Assembly (NCBI GenBank): GCA_023428065.1
Contig: JAEYZI010000087.1
Coordinates: forward strand, 1 to 64,000
Direction of reading: 5' to 3'
Origin: Actinomycetes bacterium
GTDB taxonomy: Bacteria > Actinomycetota > Actinomycetes > Actinomycetales > Microbacteriaceae
Length of the DNA stretch: 64,000 nucleotides
Below the pieces are notes generated by a model that ran no database searches, was not told the DNA's origin, and was given only the letters and a program-made list of their open reading frames with translations. A program made the translations under genes and the position numbers. Numbering within the stretch: position 1 is the stretch's first letter; every line of letters starts with the position of its first letter. Of this stretch, positions 31,588-40,627 are shown in pieces.

Positions 31588-31809
31588 TCAGCGGGTGACG
31601 AGGATGCGCACCGCGGTGTCGAGGTCGTACGACTGACCCACCTCGACGGAGGTGTTGAAGATGTCGCCGCTCAGGCTCACGTACACGGCTCCCGTCTCGA
31701 GCACGTAGCCGATCACGCGTCCGCCGCTGCGAACGCGGTGCACGTCGTCGAGGACGCGCTCGACGTCCAGTTCGGTGATCGCCGCGTGGGATTCGACCGT
31801 CAGATGCAT
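31588..31809 (-). CDS. Small hypothetical protein, 73 residues
   Basis: A short protein beginning MHLTVESHAAITELDVERVL and ending VGQSYDLDTAVRILVTR. ATG 31809 is supported by GGCGGAG four bases upstream and by the absence of sensible coding character further upstream. It looks like a small alpha/beta protein with a VIGYVLETGAVYVSLSGDIF core; there is no signal peptide or membrane helix. I do not recognise a family. It lies 30 bases from the divergently oriented start region of the acyltransferase, on the same strand. Confidence 0.55.
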   Translation of the reverse strand: MHLTVESHAAITELDVERVLDDVHRVRSGGRVIGYVLETGAVYVSLSGDIFNTSVEVGQSYDLDTAVRILVTR

Positions 31810-32183
31810 GAGCTCCGCCCCTTTCTCGACACACCCTCGTTCGGGGGACATCCCTTCCATTGAACGACGGGGGAATGGGGGACGGCAAGAGGTCCCGCGG
31901 GGAGTTGACCGAGTGTTCTCCGCACGTTCGCCCGCGAACGCGCTCCCACGGGATGCGGAGGGCGATGCCAGGCTTCTGCCAGGTAGATGAGTCAACGTTG
32001 ATGACGGCCCGGGCGCCCGGCGTGACACCAGCCGCCGTCCCCTTCGCCCGATACACGGCCCGACCGATCCGACGGCGCGCAAGTGCGCTCTCCCGCCCGC
32101 GCGGGACAGAACCCGAGAGACCCGACCCCGTGCCCCACCCCATCCCCGGCGCTTCAGCGTTCCCCCACGACTCCATATCCCAC
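31810..32183. other. 374-bp divergent intergenic region
   Basis: This is one of the longer spacers in the window, between the small minus-strand gene and the M23 peptidase gene. It holds inverted repeats CGTTCG-CCC-GCGAACG (near 31925-31941) and the perfect palindrome TCAACGTTGA (31992-32001), and a TTGACC that could be a -35 box (31905-31910). An open frame runs through it into the M23 gene but shows no coding character or start signal. No further gene is supported. Confidence 0.5.
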
Positions 32184-32849
32184 ATGCGCCTCGGCATCTT
32201 CCGCCGGATGAGCCGCCGCCAGCTCGGGGGGCTCACGCTCCTGCTGAGCATGGCGCTCGTCGTGATCCACGACCTGCCCGCCTCCGCCTCGACCGTCGAG
32301 CGCGAGCTGGCATCCGAGCTCCCGAGTCAGGAGCTCGTGCTCACCGAGGCCACGCTCGCCGACTCGGCCGCGAAGGTGCCGATCGAGCCCGCGCGCGACG
32401 ACATCGCGCTCAGCTACTACACGCCCGTGCAGTGGCCCATCGACCCCTCCTCGAACATCTCGAGCCACTTCGGCGGCCGCGCCTCCCCGTGCGCCGGTTG
32501 CTCGACCTACCACCACGGCATCGACTTCACGCCCCCTCACGGCACGCCCGTGCACGCGATCGCCGACGGCGTCGTGGTCTCTCGCCCCATCGGCGGGCTC
32601 GGCACGCAGGTCGTCATCGAGCACGTCATCAACGGCCAGACCGTCTTCAGCGCCTACGGCCACCTCGTGTCCGGCTCGGCGGCGCCCGTCGGCACGCCCG
32701 TGAAGATGGGCGACCAGATCGGGCTCGTGGGCAACACGGGCATGAGCTCGGGCACCCACCTGCACCTCGCGATCATGGTGGGGGAGTGGAACTTCATCGA
32801 CCCGCTCCCCTGGATGCGGGCGCACGTGACCGAGCCGTGGGTCGGCTGA
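32184..32849 (+). CDS. Exported M23-family metalloendopeptidase
   Basis: About 221 residues. The start MRLGIFRRMSRRQLGGLTLL gives a basic N-terminus plus a hydrophobic core and an ASA cleavage region, a Sec-type signal peptide; a second ATG at 32208 is an alternative. The M23/LytM domain spans about residues 90-215 with zinc ligands in YHHGIDF (H-x3-D pattern) and GTHLHLA (H-x-H), plus GVVVSRPIGGLG and YGHL. Such enzymes cut peptidoglycan cross-bridges or act as amidase activators. No ribosome binding site is evident, so the mRNA may be leaderless or the start misplaced by a few codons. Confidence 0.88.
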   Translation: MRLGIFRRMSRRQLGGLTLLLSMALVVIHDLPASASTVERELASELPSQELVLTEATLADSAAKVPIEPARDDIALSYYTPVQWPIDPSSNISSHFGGRASPCAGCSTYHHGIDFTPPHGTPVHAIADGVVVSRPIGGLGTQVVIEHVINGQTVFSAYGHLVSGSAAPVGTPVKMGDQIGLVGNTGMSSGTHLHLAIMVGEWNFIDPLPWMRAHVTEPWVG

Positions 32850-32853
32850 GGCC

Positions 32854-34218
32854 CTAGTCGTCCTCGCGCGGCCGATCGCCCGTCGAGTCGTCGAGCAGGT
32901 CCTGCAAGGCGCGATCCACGTCGTCCTGCTCGGGCTCGGCGCCCGTGAGGCGCGCGATGAGGAGCGTCGGGTCGTCGATGTCCGCGTCGCCCGGGAGGAT
33001 GTCCGGGTGCGCCCACAGCGCATCCCGCCTCTCGGCGCCGACGGCATCCGTCACCGCCTGCCACATCGCCGCGGCCTCGCGCAGTCGACGGGGGCGCAGC
33101 TCGAGCCCCACGAGGGTCGCGAACGCCGACTCGGCCGGGCCACCCGCCGCACGCCGGCGCTTGACGGACTCCGCGATGGCGTCCGACTTCGGCAGCCGCA
33201 CGGTGGCCTGCGCCGTCACGACGTCGACCCAGCCCTCGATGAGCGCGAGCATCGTCTCGAGGCGCCGCAGCGCCGCGAGCTGCTCCTCGGTCTTCGGCGG
33301 GATGAGCTTGCCGCTCGTCATCGCCTCGCGCAGCGCCTCGGGGTTCTGCGGGTCGAAGTCGGCCGCGAGCTCCTCGAGCGGCCCCGTGTCGATGCGGATG
33401 CCGCGCGCGTAGTCGGTGACCTGCGTGAGCAACTGCAGCCGCAGCCACTTCGCGTGGCGGAAGAGGCGCGCGTGGGCGAGCTCGCGCACGGCGAGGTAGA
33501 GCCGCACCTCGTCGACCGGGATCTCGAGTCCGCGCGCGAAGCCGTCCACGTTCTGCGGAACGAGGGCCGCCTGGCGCTGCTCGCCGTCGAGCAGCGGGAT
33601 TCCGATGTCGCCACCCGACACGACCTCCTGGGCGAGCTGCCCCACGACCTGCCCCAGCTGCATCGCGAAGAGCGTGCCGCCCACGTTGCGCATGAGGCGG
33701 CTCGCGTCGCCGATCATGCTCGTGAGCTCCTCCGGGGCCTGCTCCTGCAGGACGTCGGTGAGAGCGGATGCGATCGAGTCGGCCACGGGCGCGGCGAGCT
33801 GGGTCCACACGGGCATGGTGGCCTCCGCCCAGCCGGCGCGGGTGAGGAGGGCGGCCTCGGTCGTGAGCGCCGCGATGTCGGTCGCCTCGTCGAGCCACAG
33901 GGCCGCCACGTGGAGCGCCTGCTCGAGCGCCGACACCTCGGCAGGCGTCGAGGGCACGGCGGAACGCGACGCGAGCGCCGTGGCCTGCTCCTTCGCGAGC
34001 GACCAGTCGATGCCGTCGCCCGCGTTCTGCAGCGCCTGCTGCAGCTGACCGATGAGCCGCTTCACGAGCTCCGGGTCGGCGGGCAGCCCGGCGGCGCTCG
34101 CGAGCTGCGCGGGGTCGAGGTCGGAGTTGCCCGAGAGGAACTCGCGGAGCATGTCGCGGAACTCCTCGGCGGGGTCGTCGCCCGAGCCGGAGAAGGGGTC
34201 GCGGGGCTCGTCTGCCAT
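32854..34218 (-). CDS. Zincin-like DUF2342 family protein
   Basis: A 454-residue protein of the actinobacterial DUF2342/zincin-like (TIGR03624 type) family: EFRDMLREFLSGNSDLDPAQ near the N-terminus, MIGDASRLMRNVGGTLFAMQ (about 165-185), QAALVPQNVDGFARGLEIP and LAVRELAHARLFRHAKWLR (about 245-263). It is usually annotated as a zinc-dependent metalloprotease, but I see no HExxH motif, and the expected motif region reads ALIEGWVDVVT. Protease activity is therefore doubtful. It is cytosolic and acidic at the C-terminus. TAGCGT ends seven bases before ATG 34218, and the gene is divergent from the Lon-like PDZ protease, a common pairing in actinobacteria. Confidence 0.85.
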   Translation of the reverse strand: MADEPRDPFSGSGDDPAEEFRDMLREFLSGNSDLDPAQLASAAGLPADPELVKRLIGQLQQALQNAGDGIDWSLAKEQATALASRSAVPSTPAEVSALEQALHVAALWLDEATDIAALTTEAALLTRAGWAEATMPVWTQLAAPVADSIASALTDVLQEQAPEELTSMIGDASRLMRNVGGTLFAMQLGQVVGQLAQEVVSGGDIGIPLLDGEQRQAALVPQNVDGFARGLEIPVDEVRLYLAVRELAHARLFRHAKWLRLQLLTQVTDYARGIRIDTGPLEELAADFDPQNPEALREAMTSGKLIPPKTEEQLAALRRLETMLALIEGWVDVVTAQATVRLPKSDAIAESVKRRRAAGGPAESAFATLVGLELRPRRLREAAAMWQAVTDAVGAERRDALWAHPDILPGDADIDDPTLLIARLTGAEPEQDDVDRALQDLLDDSTGDRPREDD

Positions 34219-34313
34219 GCGCTCAACGCTAGTGCGCCACCCGGTGACTCGCCGGGCGAATGCCCTAGGCTGACCCGGTCTCGCCTGCGCCCGCAGCGAA
34301 CACGGAGGACCCT

Positions 34314-35426
34314 GTGACGCTCGACCCCGCTACCCCGCGCGAGTCGGCATCCGCCGGGGCGGCCTCGCGCCGGCAGCTCGTCGGCCAGGGGCTCGTGCTC
34401 GCCGCCGTGCTCGGCACCGCGCTCGTCGGCATCTCTCCCGCCCCCTACGTCGCGGAGCGCCCCGGCCCCGTCTACGACACCCTCGGGGACACCCAGGTCG
34501 ACGGCGAGACGGTGCCCGTCATCGAGATCGACGGCGCGACGAGCTACGCGACCGACGGGCGGCTCGATCTGCTCACGGTGTACCTCGACGGATCCCGCGA
34601 GAACCCGCTCGACTGGTTCGAGGTCGTCGGCGCGTGGCTCGACCCCCGCCGGGCGCTCCTGCCCGTCGATGCCGTCTTCCCGAACGGGCAGACCGAGCAG
34701 GAGTCGGACGAGGAGAGCGCGCGCGACATGGACGCGTCGCAGCAGGCCGCCGTCGCGGCGGCGCTCACCGAGCTCGGGATCGACTACTCCGCGACCGTCG
34801 TCGTCGACCGGGTGTCGGAGGGCGACCCCGCGGACGGCGTGCTCGAGCCGGGCGACGAGCTGCTCGCCGTCGACGGTGTGCCCGTCACGAGCGACGCGGA
34901 GCTGCGGGCCGCGATCGCGGACGCCGGGGTCGGCGCCCCGGTCGAGCTCGGCATCAGGCGTGACGGCGTCGAGAGCACCGTGACGCTCACGACGGCGGCG
35001 CGCTCGCCCTCCGACCGGACGCCCATCGTCGGCGTCGTTCCGGGGGTCGCGTACGACTTCCCCTTCGAGGTGACGATCAACCTCCCGGACGTGGGCGGCC
35101 CGAGCGCGGGCATGATGTTCGCGCTCGGCATCGTCGACCTGCTCACGCCCGGCGCCCTCACGGGCGGCGAGCACGTCGCGGGCACGGGCACCGTGGATGC
35201 GGACGGCGACGTGGGCGCGATCGGCGGCATCCGTCAGAAGATGATCGGCGCGCACGACGCGGGCGCCGAGTGGTTCCTCGCCCCCGAGGCGAACTGCGGG
35301 GAGGTCGTCGGGCACATCCCCGCGGGCCTCGAGGTGTTCGCCGTCTCCCGGTTCGCCGACGCCGTCGACCTCGTCACGGCGATCGGCGAGGGCGCGCCGA
35401 CCGACGGGTTCGCCCGCTGCGGCTGA
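34314..35426 (+). CDS. Membrane-anchored PDZ/Lon-type serine protease
   Basis: A 370-residue protein starting at GTG 34314 with GGAGG upstream. One transmembrane segment (about residues 22-42) is followed by an extracellular region, a PDZ domain (about 155-225, VSEGDPADGVLEPGDELLAV) and a Lon-like proteolytic domain. The catalytic dyad is Ser in GGPSAGMMFALG (about residue 264) and Lys in IGGIRQKM (about 308). There is no AAA domain. Homologues (YlbL type) are thought to process envelope or division proteins. TAGGCT at 34266-34271 is a likely -10 box. This gene and the next form a tandem typical of actinobacteria. Confidence 0.92.
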   Translation: MTLDPATPRESASAGAASRRQLVGQGLVLAAVLGTALVGISPAPYVAERPGPVYDTLGDTQVDGETVPVIEIDGATSYATDGRLDLLTVYLDGSRENPLDWFEVVGAWLDPRRALLPVDAVFPNGQTEQESDEESARDMDASQQAAVAAALTELGIDYSATVVVDRVSEGDPADGVLEPGDELLAVDGVPVTSDAELRAAIADAGVGAPVELGIRRDGVESTVTLTTAARSPSDRTPIVGVVPGVAYDFPFEVTINLPDVGGPSAGMMFALGIVDLLTPGALTGGEHVAGTGTVDADGDVGAIGGIRQKMIGAHDAGAEWFLAPEANCGEVVGHIPAGLEVFAVSRFADAVDLVTAIGEGAPTDGFARCG

Positions 35427-35521
35427 GCTCCTCTCCCAGAGCGCACCCAGCGGCCCGCCCCTAGGATGGTGCCCGAGCCGCCGGGGTCCCCTTGCCCCGA
35501 CTGACCCGCAGGAGCGCCTTC

Positions 35522-38407
35522 GTGACATCCGCCAGCAGCACACCCGACAACCGATCCCGCGGGCGCAGCACCGTCGCGATCGTGATCGCGATCCTCGCGA
35601 TCATCGTCGTCGGGTTCCTCGCCTTCTCGTACCTCTTCGCCGACGTGCTGTGGTTCGACCAGCTCGGGTTCCTCTCGGTGCTGACGACCCAGTGGTGGTC
35701 GATCGGCCTCATGTTCCTCGTCGGTTTCGCGGCGATGGCGATCGTCATGTGGGCGAGCATCTACATCGCCTTCCGCACGCGTCCGCTCTACCAGAAGCTC
35801 GGATCGCAGCTCGACCGCTACCAGCAGGTCATCGAGCCGCTGCGCCGCCTCGCGATGATCGGCATCCCCGTGCTCCTCGGCCTCTTCGTGGGCGTCTCGA
35901 CGGCGTCGCGCTGGACGACCGTCGTGCAGTTCCTCAACCGCACCCCCTTCGGTCAGAAGGACCCGCAGTTCGGGCTCGACGTGTCGTTCTTCGTCTACGA
36001 GCTGCCGTTCTACCGCGGCCTCGTCGCGTACGCGTCGGCCATCGTGCTCATCTCGGGGCTCGCGGCCGTCGCCACCCACTATCTCTACGGCGGCATCCGC
36101 ATCAACGGTCGCGAGGTGCGCGTGACGCGCGCCGCGCGCGTGCAGATCGCCGTGACCGCCGGCATCTACGTCGCGCTCCAGGCGGTCAGCATCTGGCTCG
36201 ACCAGTTCGCGACCCTCACGAACGACACGGGCGTCGTCACGGGCGCCACCTACACGGATGTCAACGCCGGCATCCCGGGACGCGCGATCCTCGCGGGCAT
36301 CGCCGCACTCGTCGCCGTGCTCTTCATCGTGACCGCGGCGATCGGCCGCTGGCGCCTGCCGCTCATCGGAACTGGTCTCCTCGTCGTGTCGAGCCTCATC
36401 ATCGGCACCATCTACCCCGCGATCGTGCAGCGTTTCACGGTCGAGCCGAACGCCAAGCGCGTCGAGGCCGAGTACATCCAGCGCGCGATCGACGCGACGC
36501 GCACCGCGTACGGGCTCGACGACATCAACGTCGTCTCCTACGACGCCGTCACGACGGCGACCGAGGGTCAGCTCAAGGAAGACGCGCAGACCACCGCGAG
36601 CATCCGCATCGTCGACCCCGCGATCGTAGGCGACACCTTCAAGCAGCTCGAGCGCGTCAAGCAGTACTACCAGTTCCAGAACCACCTCGACGTCGACCGC
36701 TACCAGATCGACGGGCAGAGCCAGGACACCGTCATCGCCGTGCGCGAACTCAACCAGGCGGGTCAGAGCAACAAGAGCTGGTACAACAACACGCTCGTCT
36801 ACACGCACGGCTTCGGCGTCGTCGCCGCCTACGGCAACAAGCGCACGGTCGACGGTCAGCCCGAGTTCCTCGAGTCCGGCATCCCGTCGACCGGCGCGCT
36901 CGGCGAGTTCCAGCCGCGCATCTACTTCGGCGAGAACTCGCCGGCGTACTCGATCGTCGGCGCCCCCAAGGGCTCGACCGCGATCGAGCTCGACTACCCG
37001 AGCGGCGGCGAGGAGAGCGACGTCAACGCGACGTTCACCTTCGACGGCGACGGCGGGCCCGTGCTCGACAACGTCATCAAGAAGCTCGTGTACGCGCTCA
37101 AGTTCCAGTCGGCCGACCTGCTGCTCTCCGACGCCGTGACCGACCAGTCGCAGATCCTGTACGACCGCAACCCGCTCGACCGCGTGAAGCGCGTCGCGCC
37201 GTACCTGACACTCGACACCGACACGTACCCGGCGGTCGTCGACGGACGGGTCGTGTGGATCGTCGACGGCTACACGACCACCGCGGACTACCCGTATTCG
37301 AGCATCCAGCAGCTGTCGTCGACGATCGCCGACACCTACACGCCGAGCCCGGACTTCCCGCTCGACGACGTCAACTACATCCGCAACTCGGTGAAGGCGA
37401 CGGTCGACGCCTACGACGGCAAGGTCACGCTCTACGCGTGGGACACCGAGGACCCGCTGCTCAAGACCTGGCAGAGGGTCTTCCCCTCGACGCTCAAGCC
37501 GGCATCCGAGATGAGCGAGGACCTCATGGCGCACGTGCGCTACCCCGCCGACCTCTTCAAGGTGCAGCGCTCGATCCTGCAGACGTACCACGTCGACGAC
37601 GCCGGCACCTTCTACTCGGGCGACGACGCCTGGGCGACGCCGAACGACCCGACCGTGCCGCAGGCGCAAGCGAAGTCGCAGCCGCCGTACTACCTCACGA
37701 TGCAGGTGCCGGGCGCCGACAAGCCCGCGTTCTCGATCTACTCGACCTACATCCCGCAGGCGCAGTCGGGCGACGCCGGGCAGAGCGTGCTCACCGGCTA
37801 CCTCGCCGCGAACGCGGATGCGGGGGAGGACTACGGCAAGCTCACGCTCCTGACGCTCCCGAAGAAGGACACCGTGCCCGGCCCCGGCCAGGTGCAGAAC
37901 TCGTTCAACACGGACACGGTCGTGGCGAACGAGATCAACATCCTGCAGCGCGGCGACACGACCGTCGTCTACGGCAACCTGCTGACCCTGCCCGTGGGAG
38001 GCGGTCTGCTCTACGTACAGCCCGTCTACGTGAAGTCGACGGGTGAGACGAGCTACCCGCTGCTGCGCAAGGTGCTCGTGGCCTTCGGCGACCAGGTCGC
38101 CTTCGAGGACACCCTCGACCAGGCGCTCGACGTGCTCTTCGGGGGAGACTCCGGGGCGCCTGCGGGCGACGTGGATGCCGAGCCGGGCGACGGCGGCGCG
38201 ACGCCCGAGCCGCAGCCCGGTGGCGACACGGGTGGCGACACGGGATCGTCGTCCGACAACGCGGCCCTGAAGAAGGCGCTCGACGACTACAAGAAGGCGC
38301 TCGACGACCGCACGAAGGCCTACGCGGACGGCAACCTCGTCGCCGCGGCCGAGGCCGACCAGCGCATGCGCGACGCGATCGACGCGGCCATCAAGGCCGC
38401 GGGCTGA
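35522..38407 (+). CDS. UPF0182 family membrane protein
   Basis: A 961-residue protein. GTG 35522 is chosen because AGGAG lies eight bases upstream; TTG 35492 would add ten residues. Seven hydrophobic segments in about residues 25-300 precede a large extracellular domain (about 310-870), with ITVEPN-like entry, GEFQPRIYFGENSPAYSIVG and AHVRYPADLFKVQRSILQTYH, the strongest family signature. The tail contains an acidic Gly/Asp/Pro-rich linker and a terminal helix with KKALDDYKKALDDRTKAYAD. UPF0182 proteins are nearly universal in actinobacteria. The function is unknown to me. Confidence 0.93.
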   Translation: MTSASSTPDNRSRGRSTVAIVIAILAIIVVGFLAFSYLFADVLWFDQLGFLSVLTTQWWSIGLMFLVGFAAMAIVMWASIYIAFRTRPLYQKLGSQLDRYQQVIEPLRRLAMIGIPVLLGLFVGVSTASRWTTVVQFLNRTPFGQKDPQFGLDVSFFVYELPFYRGLVAYASAIVLISGLAAVATHYLYGGIRINGREVRVTRAARVQIAVTAGIYVALQAVSIWLDQFATLTNDTGVVTGATYTDVNAGIPGRAILAGIAALVAVLFIVTAAIGRWRLPLIGTGLLVVSSLIIGTIYPAIVQRFTVEPNAKRVEAEYIQRAIDATRTAYGLDDINVVSYDAVTTATEGQLKEDAQTTASIRIVDPAIVGDTFKQLERVKQYYQFQNHLDVDRYQIDGQSQDTVIAVRELNQAGQSNKSWYNNTLVYTHGFGVVAAYGNKRTVDGQPEFLESGIPSTGALGEFQPRIYFGENSPAYSIVGAPKGSTAIELDYPSGGEESDVNATFTFDGDGGPVLDNVIKKLVYALKFQSADLLLSDAVTDQSQILYDRNPLDRVKRVAPYLTLDTDTYPAVVDGRVVWIVDGYTTTADYPYSSIQQLSSTIADTYTPSPDFPLDDVNYIRNSVKATVDAYDGKVTLYAWDTEDPLLKTWQRVFPSTLKPASEMSEDLMAHVRYPADLFKVQRSILQTYHVDDAGTFYSGDDAWATPNDPTVPQAQAKSQPPYYLTMQVPGADKPAFSIYSTYIPQAQSGDAGQSVLTGYLAANADAGEDYGKLTLLTLPKKDTVPGPGQVQNSFNTDTVVANEINILQRGDTTVVYGNLLTLPVGGGLLYVQPVYVKSTGETSYPLLRKVLVAFGDQVAFEDTLDQALDVLFGGDSGAPAGDVDAEPGDGGATPEPQPGGDTGGDTGSSSDNAALKKALDDYKKALDDRTKAYADGNLVAAAEADQRMRDAIDAAIKAAG

Positions 38408-38481
38408 CGACGGTGGGCGTCCTGCGGGGCGCCCACCGCGTCAGCACCTCCTCGCATCCGTGGTAGGCTCAATGCTTGTGA

Positions 38482-38555
38482 CGCGGGGTGGAGCAGCTCG
38501 GTAGCTCGCTGGGCTCATAACCCAGAGGTCGCAGGTTCAAATCCTGTCCCCGCAA
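38482..38555 (+). tRNA. Initiator tRNA-fMet (CAT anticodon)
   Basis: A 74-base cloverleaf: acceptor 5' CGCGGGG pairs with CCCCGC, leaving C1 opposite A72, the mismatch that marks initiator tRNA. The anticodon stem has the three consecutive G-C pairs (TGGG-CTCATAA-CCCA) also diagnostic of tRNA-fMet. The T arm GGTTCAAATCC is canonical. CCA is not encoded. TAGGCT at 38464-38469 is a probable -10 box, with transcription starting a few bases before the tRNA. Confidence 0.97.
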
Positions 38556-38561
38556 CGAGAA

Positions 38562-38598
38562 GAGAAAGCCCCGGACCGTGAAGGTCCGGGGCTTTCTC
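38562..38598 (+). terminator. Strong hairpin terminator of tRNA-fMet
   Basis: A perfect 16-base stem (38562-38577 with 38583-38598, core AAAGCCCCGGACC) around the loop GTGAA begins seven bases after the tRNA. The descending arm contains GGGGCTTTCTC, giving the short T-rich end of an intrinsic terminator. Confidence 0.9.
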
Positions 38599-38645
38599 CG
38601 TGGCGGACGCCTCCGCGCCTCGCCGCCGACTGGAGAGGCAGGTCG

Positions 38646-39080
38646 ATGTCAGCACCCGAGCACCGCGCCACGCCGCAGCCCACCGTGCTCTTCCTCTGCG
38701 TCCACAACGCGGGGCGGTCGCAGATGGCGCTCGGCTTCTTCGAGCACCACGCCGCAGGGCGGGCGGTCGCGTGGTCGGGCGGCTCGGAACCCGCCGATCG
38801 GGTCAATCCCGTCGCGATCGAGGTGATGAGCGAGAAGGGCATCGACATCTCGCGGGAGCACCCGAAGCGCTGGACCGACGAGATCGTCGAAGCAGCGGAC
38901 GTCGTCGTCACGATGGGATGCGGAGACGAGTGCCCCTACGTTCCCGGCAAGCGCTACCTCGACTGGGAGCTCGAGGACCCGGCCGGGCAGGATGTGGAGT
39001 TCGTGCGGGGTGTGCGCGACGACATCGAGGAGCGCGTCATCGCGCTGCTCGGCGAACTCGGGGTGCCCGTCGAGCGCTGA
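38646..39080 (+). CDS. arsC: Arsenate reductase / low-molecular-weight phosphatase
   Basis: A 144-residue protein of the low-molecular-weight tyrosine phosphatase fold. The P-loop CVHNAGRSQMA (about residues 18-28) is the arsenate-reductase form, C-x5-R. A second conserved cysteine occurs in VTMGCGDECPYVPGKRYLDW (about 90-109), which carries the other redox cysteines. This is the thioredoxin/mycothiol-linked ArsC seen in actinobacteria. No arsR or acr3 gene is adjacent, so it may be a stand-alone or phosphatase-type member. It follows the tRNA terminator by 47 bases. Confidence 0.87.
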   Translation: MSAPEHRATPQPTVLFLCVHNAGRSQMALGFFEHHAAGRAVAWSGGSEPADRVNPVAIEVMSEKGIDISREHPKRWTDEIVEAADVVVTMGCGDECPYVPGKRYLDWELEDPAGQDVEFVRGVRDDIEERVIALLGELGVPVER

Positions 39081-39120
39081 CGACGCCGCGCACGTCGGGA
39101 TCGGGTTGCGCTGAGCCCCG

Positions 39121-39705
39121 TCAGCCGGTGATGAGCGACTCGTCGATCGCCATGAAGACCGTGCCGATCTGCGTGCCCGTCGGCACGAACGAGATGACCG
39201 CGCCGGCATCCGAGACCCCGACGATCGCATCGCTCGGGAAGAACGCGCCGTAGTCGGGGCTCGCGGCGTAGGAGGCGAGGGTCGCGGCGTCGACCTCGAA
39301 CGTCCACACGCCGACACCCGGCTGCACGTAGTCGATCGCGAGCACGGCGTCGATCGGGTCGTACTGCAGATCGGCTTCGCTCGCGGCGATGACGACGCGC
39401 GTCGGGGTCGTGAGGTAGCCCTCGATGGCGGCGGTGTTGCCGCTCGAGACGGCCGCGGCGAGGTTGTCCGCCCGCTCGTCGTCGATCGCCCCGCTCGACC
39501 CGCCCGTCGCATCCGGGCTCGGGGTCGCGCTCGGGTCGGCACCCCCTGTCGTAGGCGAGCTGCTCGCGCTCGGGGTGGGCAGCGGGGCGTTCGCATCCGG
39601 TGCGCACGCGGTGAGCATCGCGGTCGTGACGGCGAGAGCGAGGACCGTCGACGCGGCGCGCGCGGCGATTCGGGCGGGGGCGGGGCGGGCGGTCGATGCG
39701 GGCAT
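39121..39705 (-). CDS. Putative lipoprotein of unknown function
   Basis: A 194-residue exported protein. ATG 39705 begins MPASTARPAPARIAARAAST, followed by a hydrophobic stretch and the lipobox MLTAC (Cys about residue 34). A Pro/Ser/Thr-rich spacer (about 36-75) tethers a folded C-terminal domain (about 78-194) with LAAAVSSGNTAAIEGYLTTP at its start and TGTQIGTVFMAIDESLITG at its end. No catalytic motif is seen. GAGGTGCAGG directly precedes the start. It is divergent from the nitrilase-family gene. Confidence 0.75.
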   Translation of the reverse strand: MPASTARPAPARIAARAASTVLALAVTTAMLTACAPDANAPLPTPSASSSPTTGGADPSATPSPDATGGSSGAIDDERADNLAAAVSSGNTAAIEGYLTTPTRVVIAASEADLQYDPIDAVLAIDYVQPGVGVWTFEVDAATLASYAASPDYGAFFPSDAIVGVSDAGAVISFVPTGTQIGTVFMAIDESLITG

Positions 39706-39790
39706 CCTGCACCTCGTCGGCTCGTGGCGTGCGTGAGTGGATCGATGATATCTCGGCTTGAGCGCGCGCGCCCCGGCGTAGGCTGACGAC

Positions 39791-40621
39791 ATGAACGCGG
39801 ATGACGCCCCCTTCGCGGTGGCCGTCGCGCAGTTCGCGCCGAGCGACGACACCGCGGCCAATCTGGAGGAGATCTCGCGCCTCGCGGTCGACGCGGCCTC
39901 GCGCGGCGCGATGCTCGTGGTCTTCCCCGAGTACTCGTCGTACTTCACCCCGACGATGGGGCCGGACTGGGTCGAGGCGGCCCAGACGCTGCACGGGCCG
40001 TTCGTCCGTGGACTCGCCGAGATCGCCGCCGAGCTCGGCATCCATCTCGTCGCCGGGCTCCTCGAGGTCGTGCCGGGCGAGCCCGAGCGGGCCGCCAACA
40101 CGATCGTCGCGCTCGACCCCGACGGCGCGCTCGTGGCCCACTACCGCAAGCAGCATCTCTACGACGCCTTCGGGCAGCGGGAATCCGACTGGATCGTCGC
40201 AGGTGCGATCGAGGAGCCGCGCACCTTCGTCGCGGGCGGCTTCACGGTCGGCATCCAGACCTGTTACGACGTGCGCTTCCCGGAGGTCACCCGCCGCCTC
40301 GTCGACGCGGGCGCCGAGCTCGTCGTGCTCCCGGCCGAATGGGTGCGCGGCCCGCTCAAGGAGTCCGCCTGGCGCACGCTCGTCACGGCGCGCGCGATCG
40401 AGAACACGGTCTTCGTGGCCGCGGCCGACCAGGCCCCGCCGGTCGGCGCGGGCAACAGCATGATCGTCGACCCGATGGGCGTCGAGCTCGCCACGATCGG
40501 CGAGGCGACCGACACCGCCGTCGCGTGGATCACGCGGGCGCGACTGCGCCACGTTCGGCACCTCAACCCGGCGCTCCAGCTGCGGCGCTACCGGGTCGAG
40601 CCCGTGCCCCCGGGCGCCTGA
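39791..40621 (+). CDS. Carbon-nitrogen hydrolase (nitrilase/omega-amidase type)
   Basis: A 276-residue cytosolic enzyme with the nitrilase Glu-Lys-Cys triad: Glu in VVFPEYSSY (about residue 47), Lys in YRKQHLYDAFGQ (about 119) and Cys in TCYDVRFPE (about 157). The YDVRFPE and KQHLYD motifs are those of NIT2/deaminated-glutathione amidase-like members. It probably hydrolyses an amide in metabolite repair, but the substrate is unproven. TAGGCT (39779-39784) ends exactly six bases before the ATG, so the mRNA is likely leaderless. It is convergent with the HdeD-type gene. Confidence 0.88.
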   Translation: MNADDAPFAVAVAQFAPSDDTAANLEEISRLAVDAASRGAMLVVFPEYSSYFTPTMGPDWVEAAQTLHGPFVRGLAEIAAELGIHLVAGLLEVVPGEPERAANTIVALDPDGALVAHYRKQHLYDAFGQRESDWIVAGAIEEPRTFVAGGFTVGIQTCYDVRFPEVTRRLVDAGAELVVLPAEWVRGPLKESAWRTLVTARAIENTVFVAAADQAPPVGAGNSMIVDPMGVELATIGEATDTAVAWITRARLRHVRHLNPALQLRRYRVEPVPPGA

Positions 40622-40627
40622 CGACGA

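Noticed and set aside
31860..32183. 108-codon N-terminal extension of the M23 peptidase
   Set aside because: It lacks coding character and would bury the signal peptide in the middle of the protein. The export signal begins at ATG 32184.
29375..32251. A 958-codon minus-strand frame over several genes
   Set aside because: It overlaps the acyltransferase in another frame and several plus-strand genes, and has no recognisable domain.
35234..37669. An 811-codon minus-strand frame over the Lon-like protease end and UPF0182
   Set aside because: It is antisense to clearly conserved proteins, and the composition is typical of a shadow frame.
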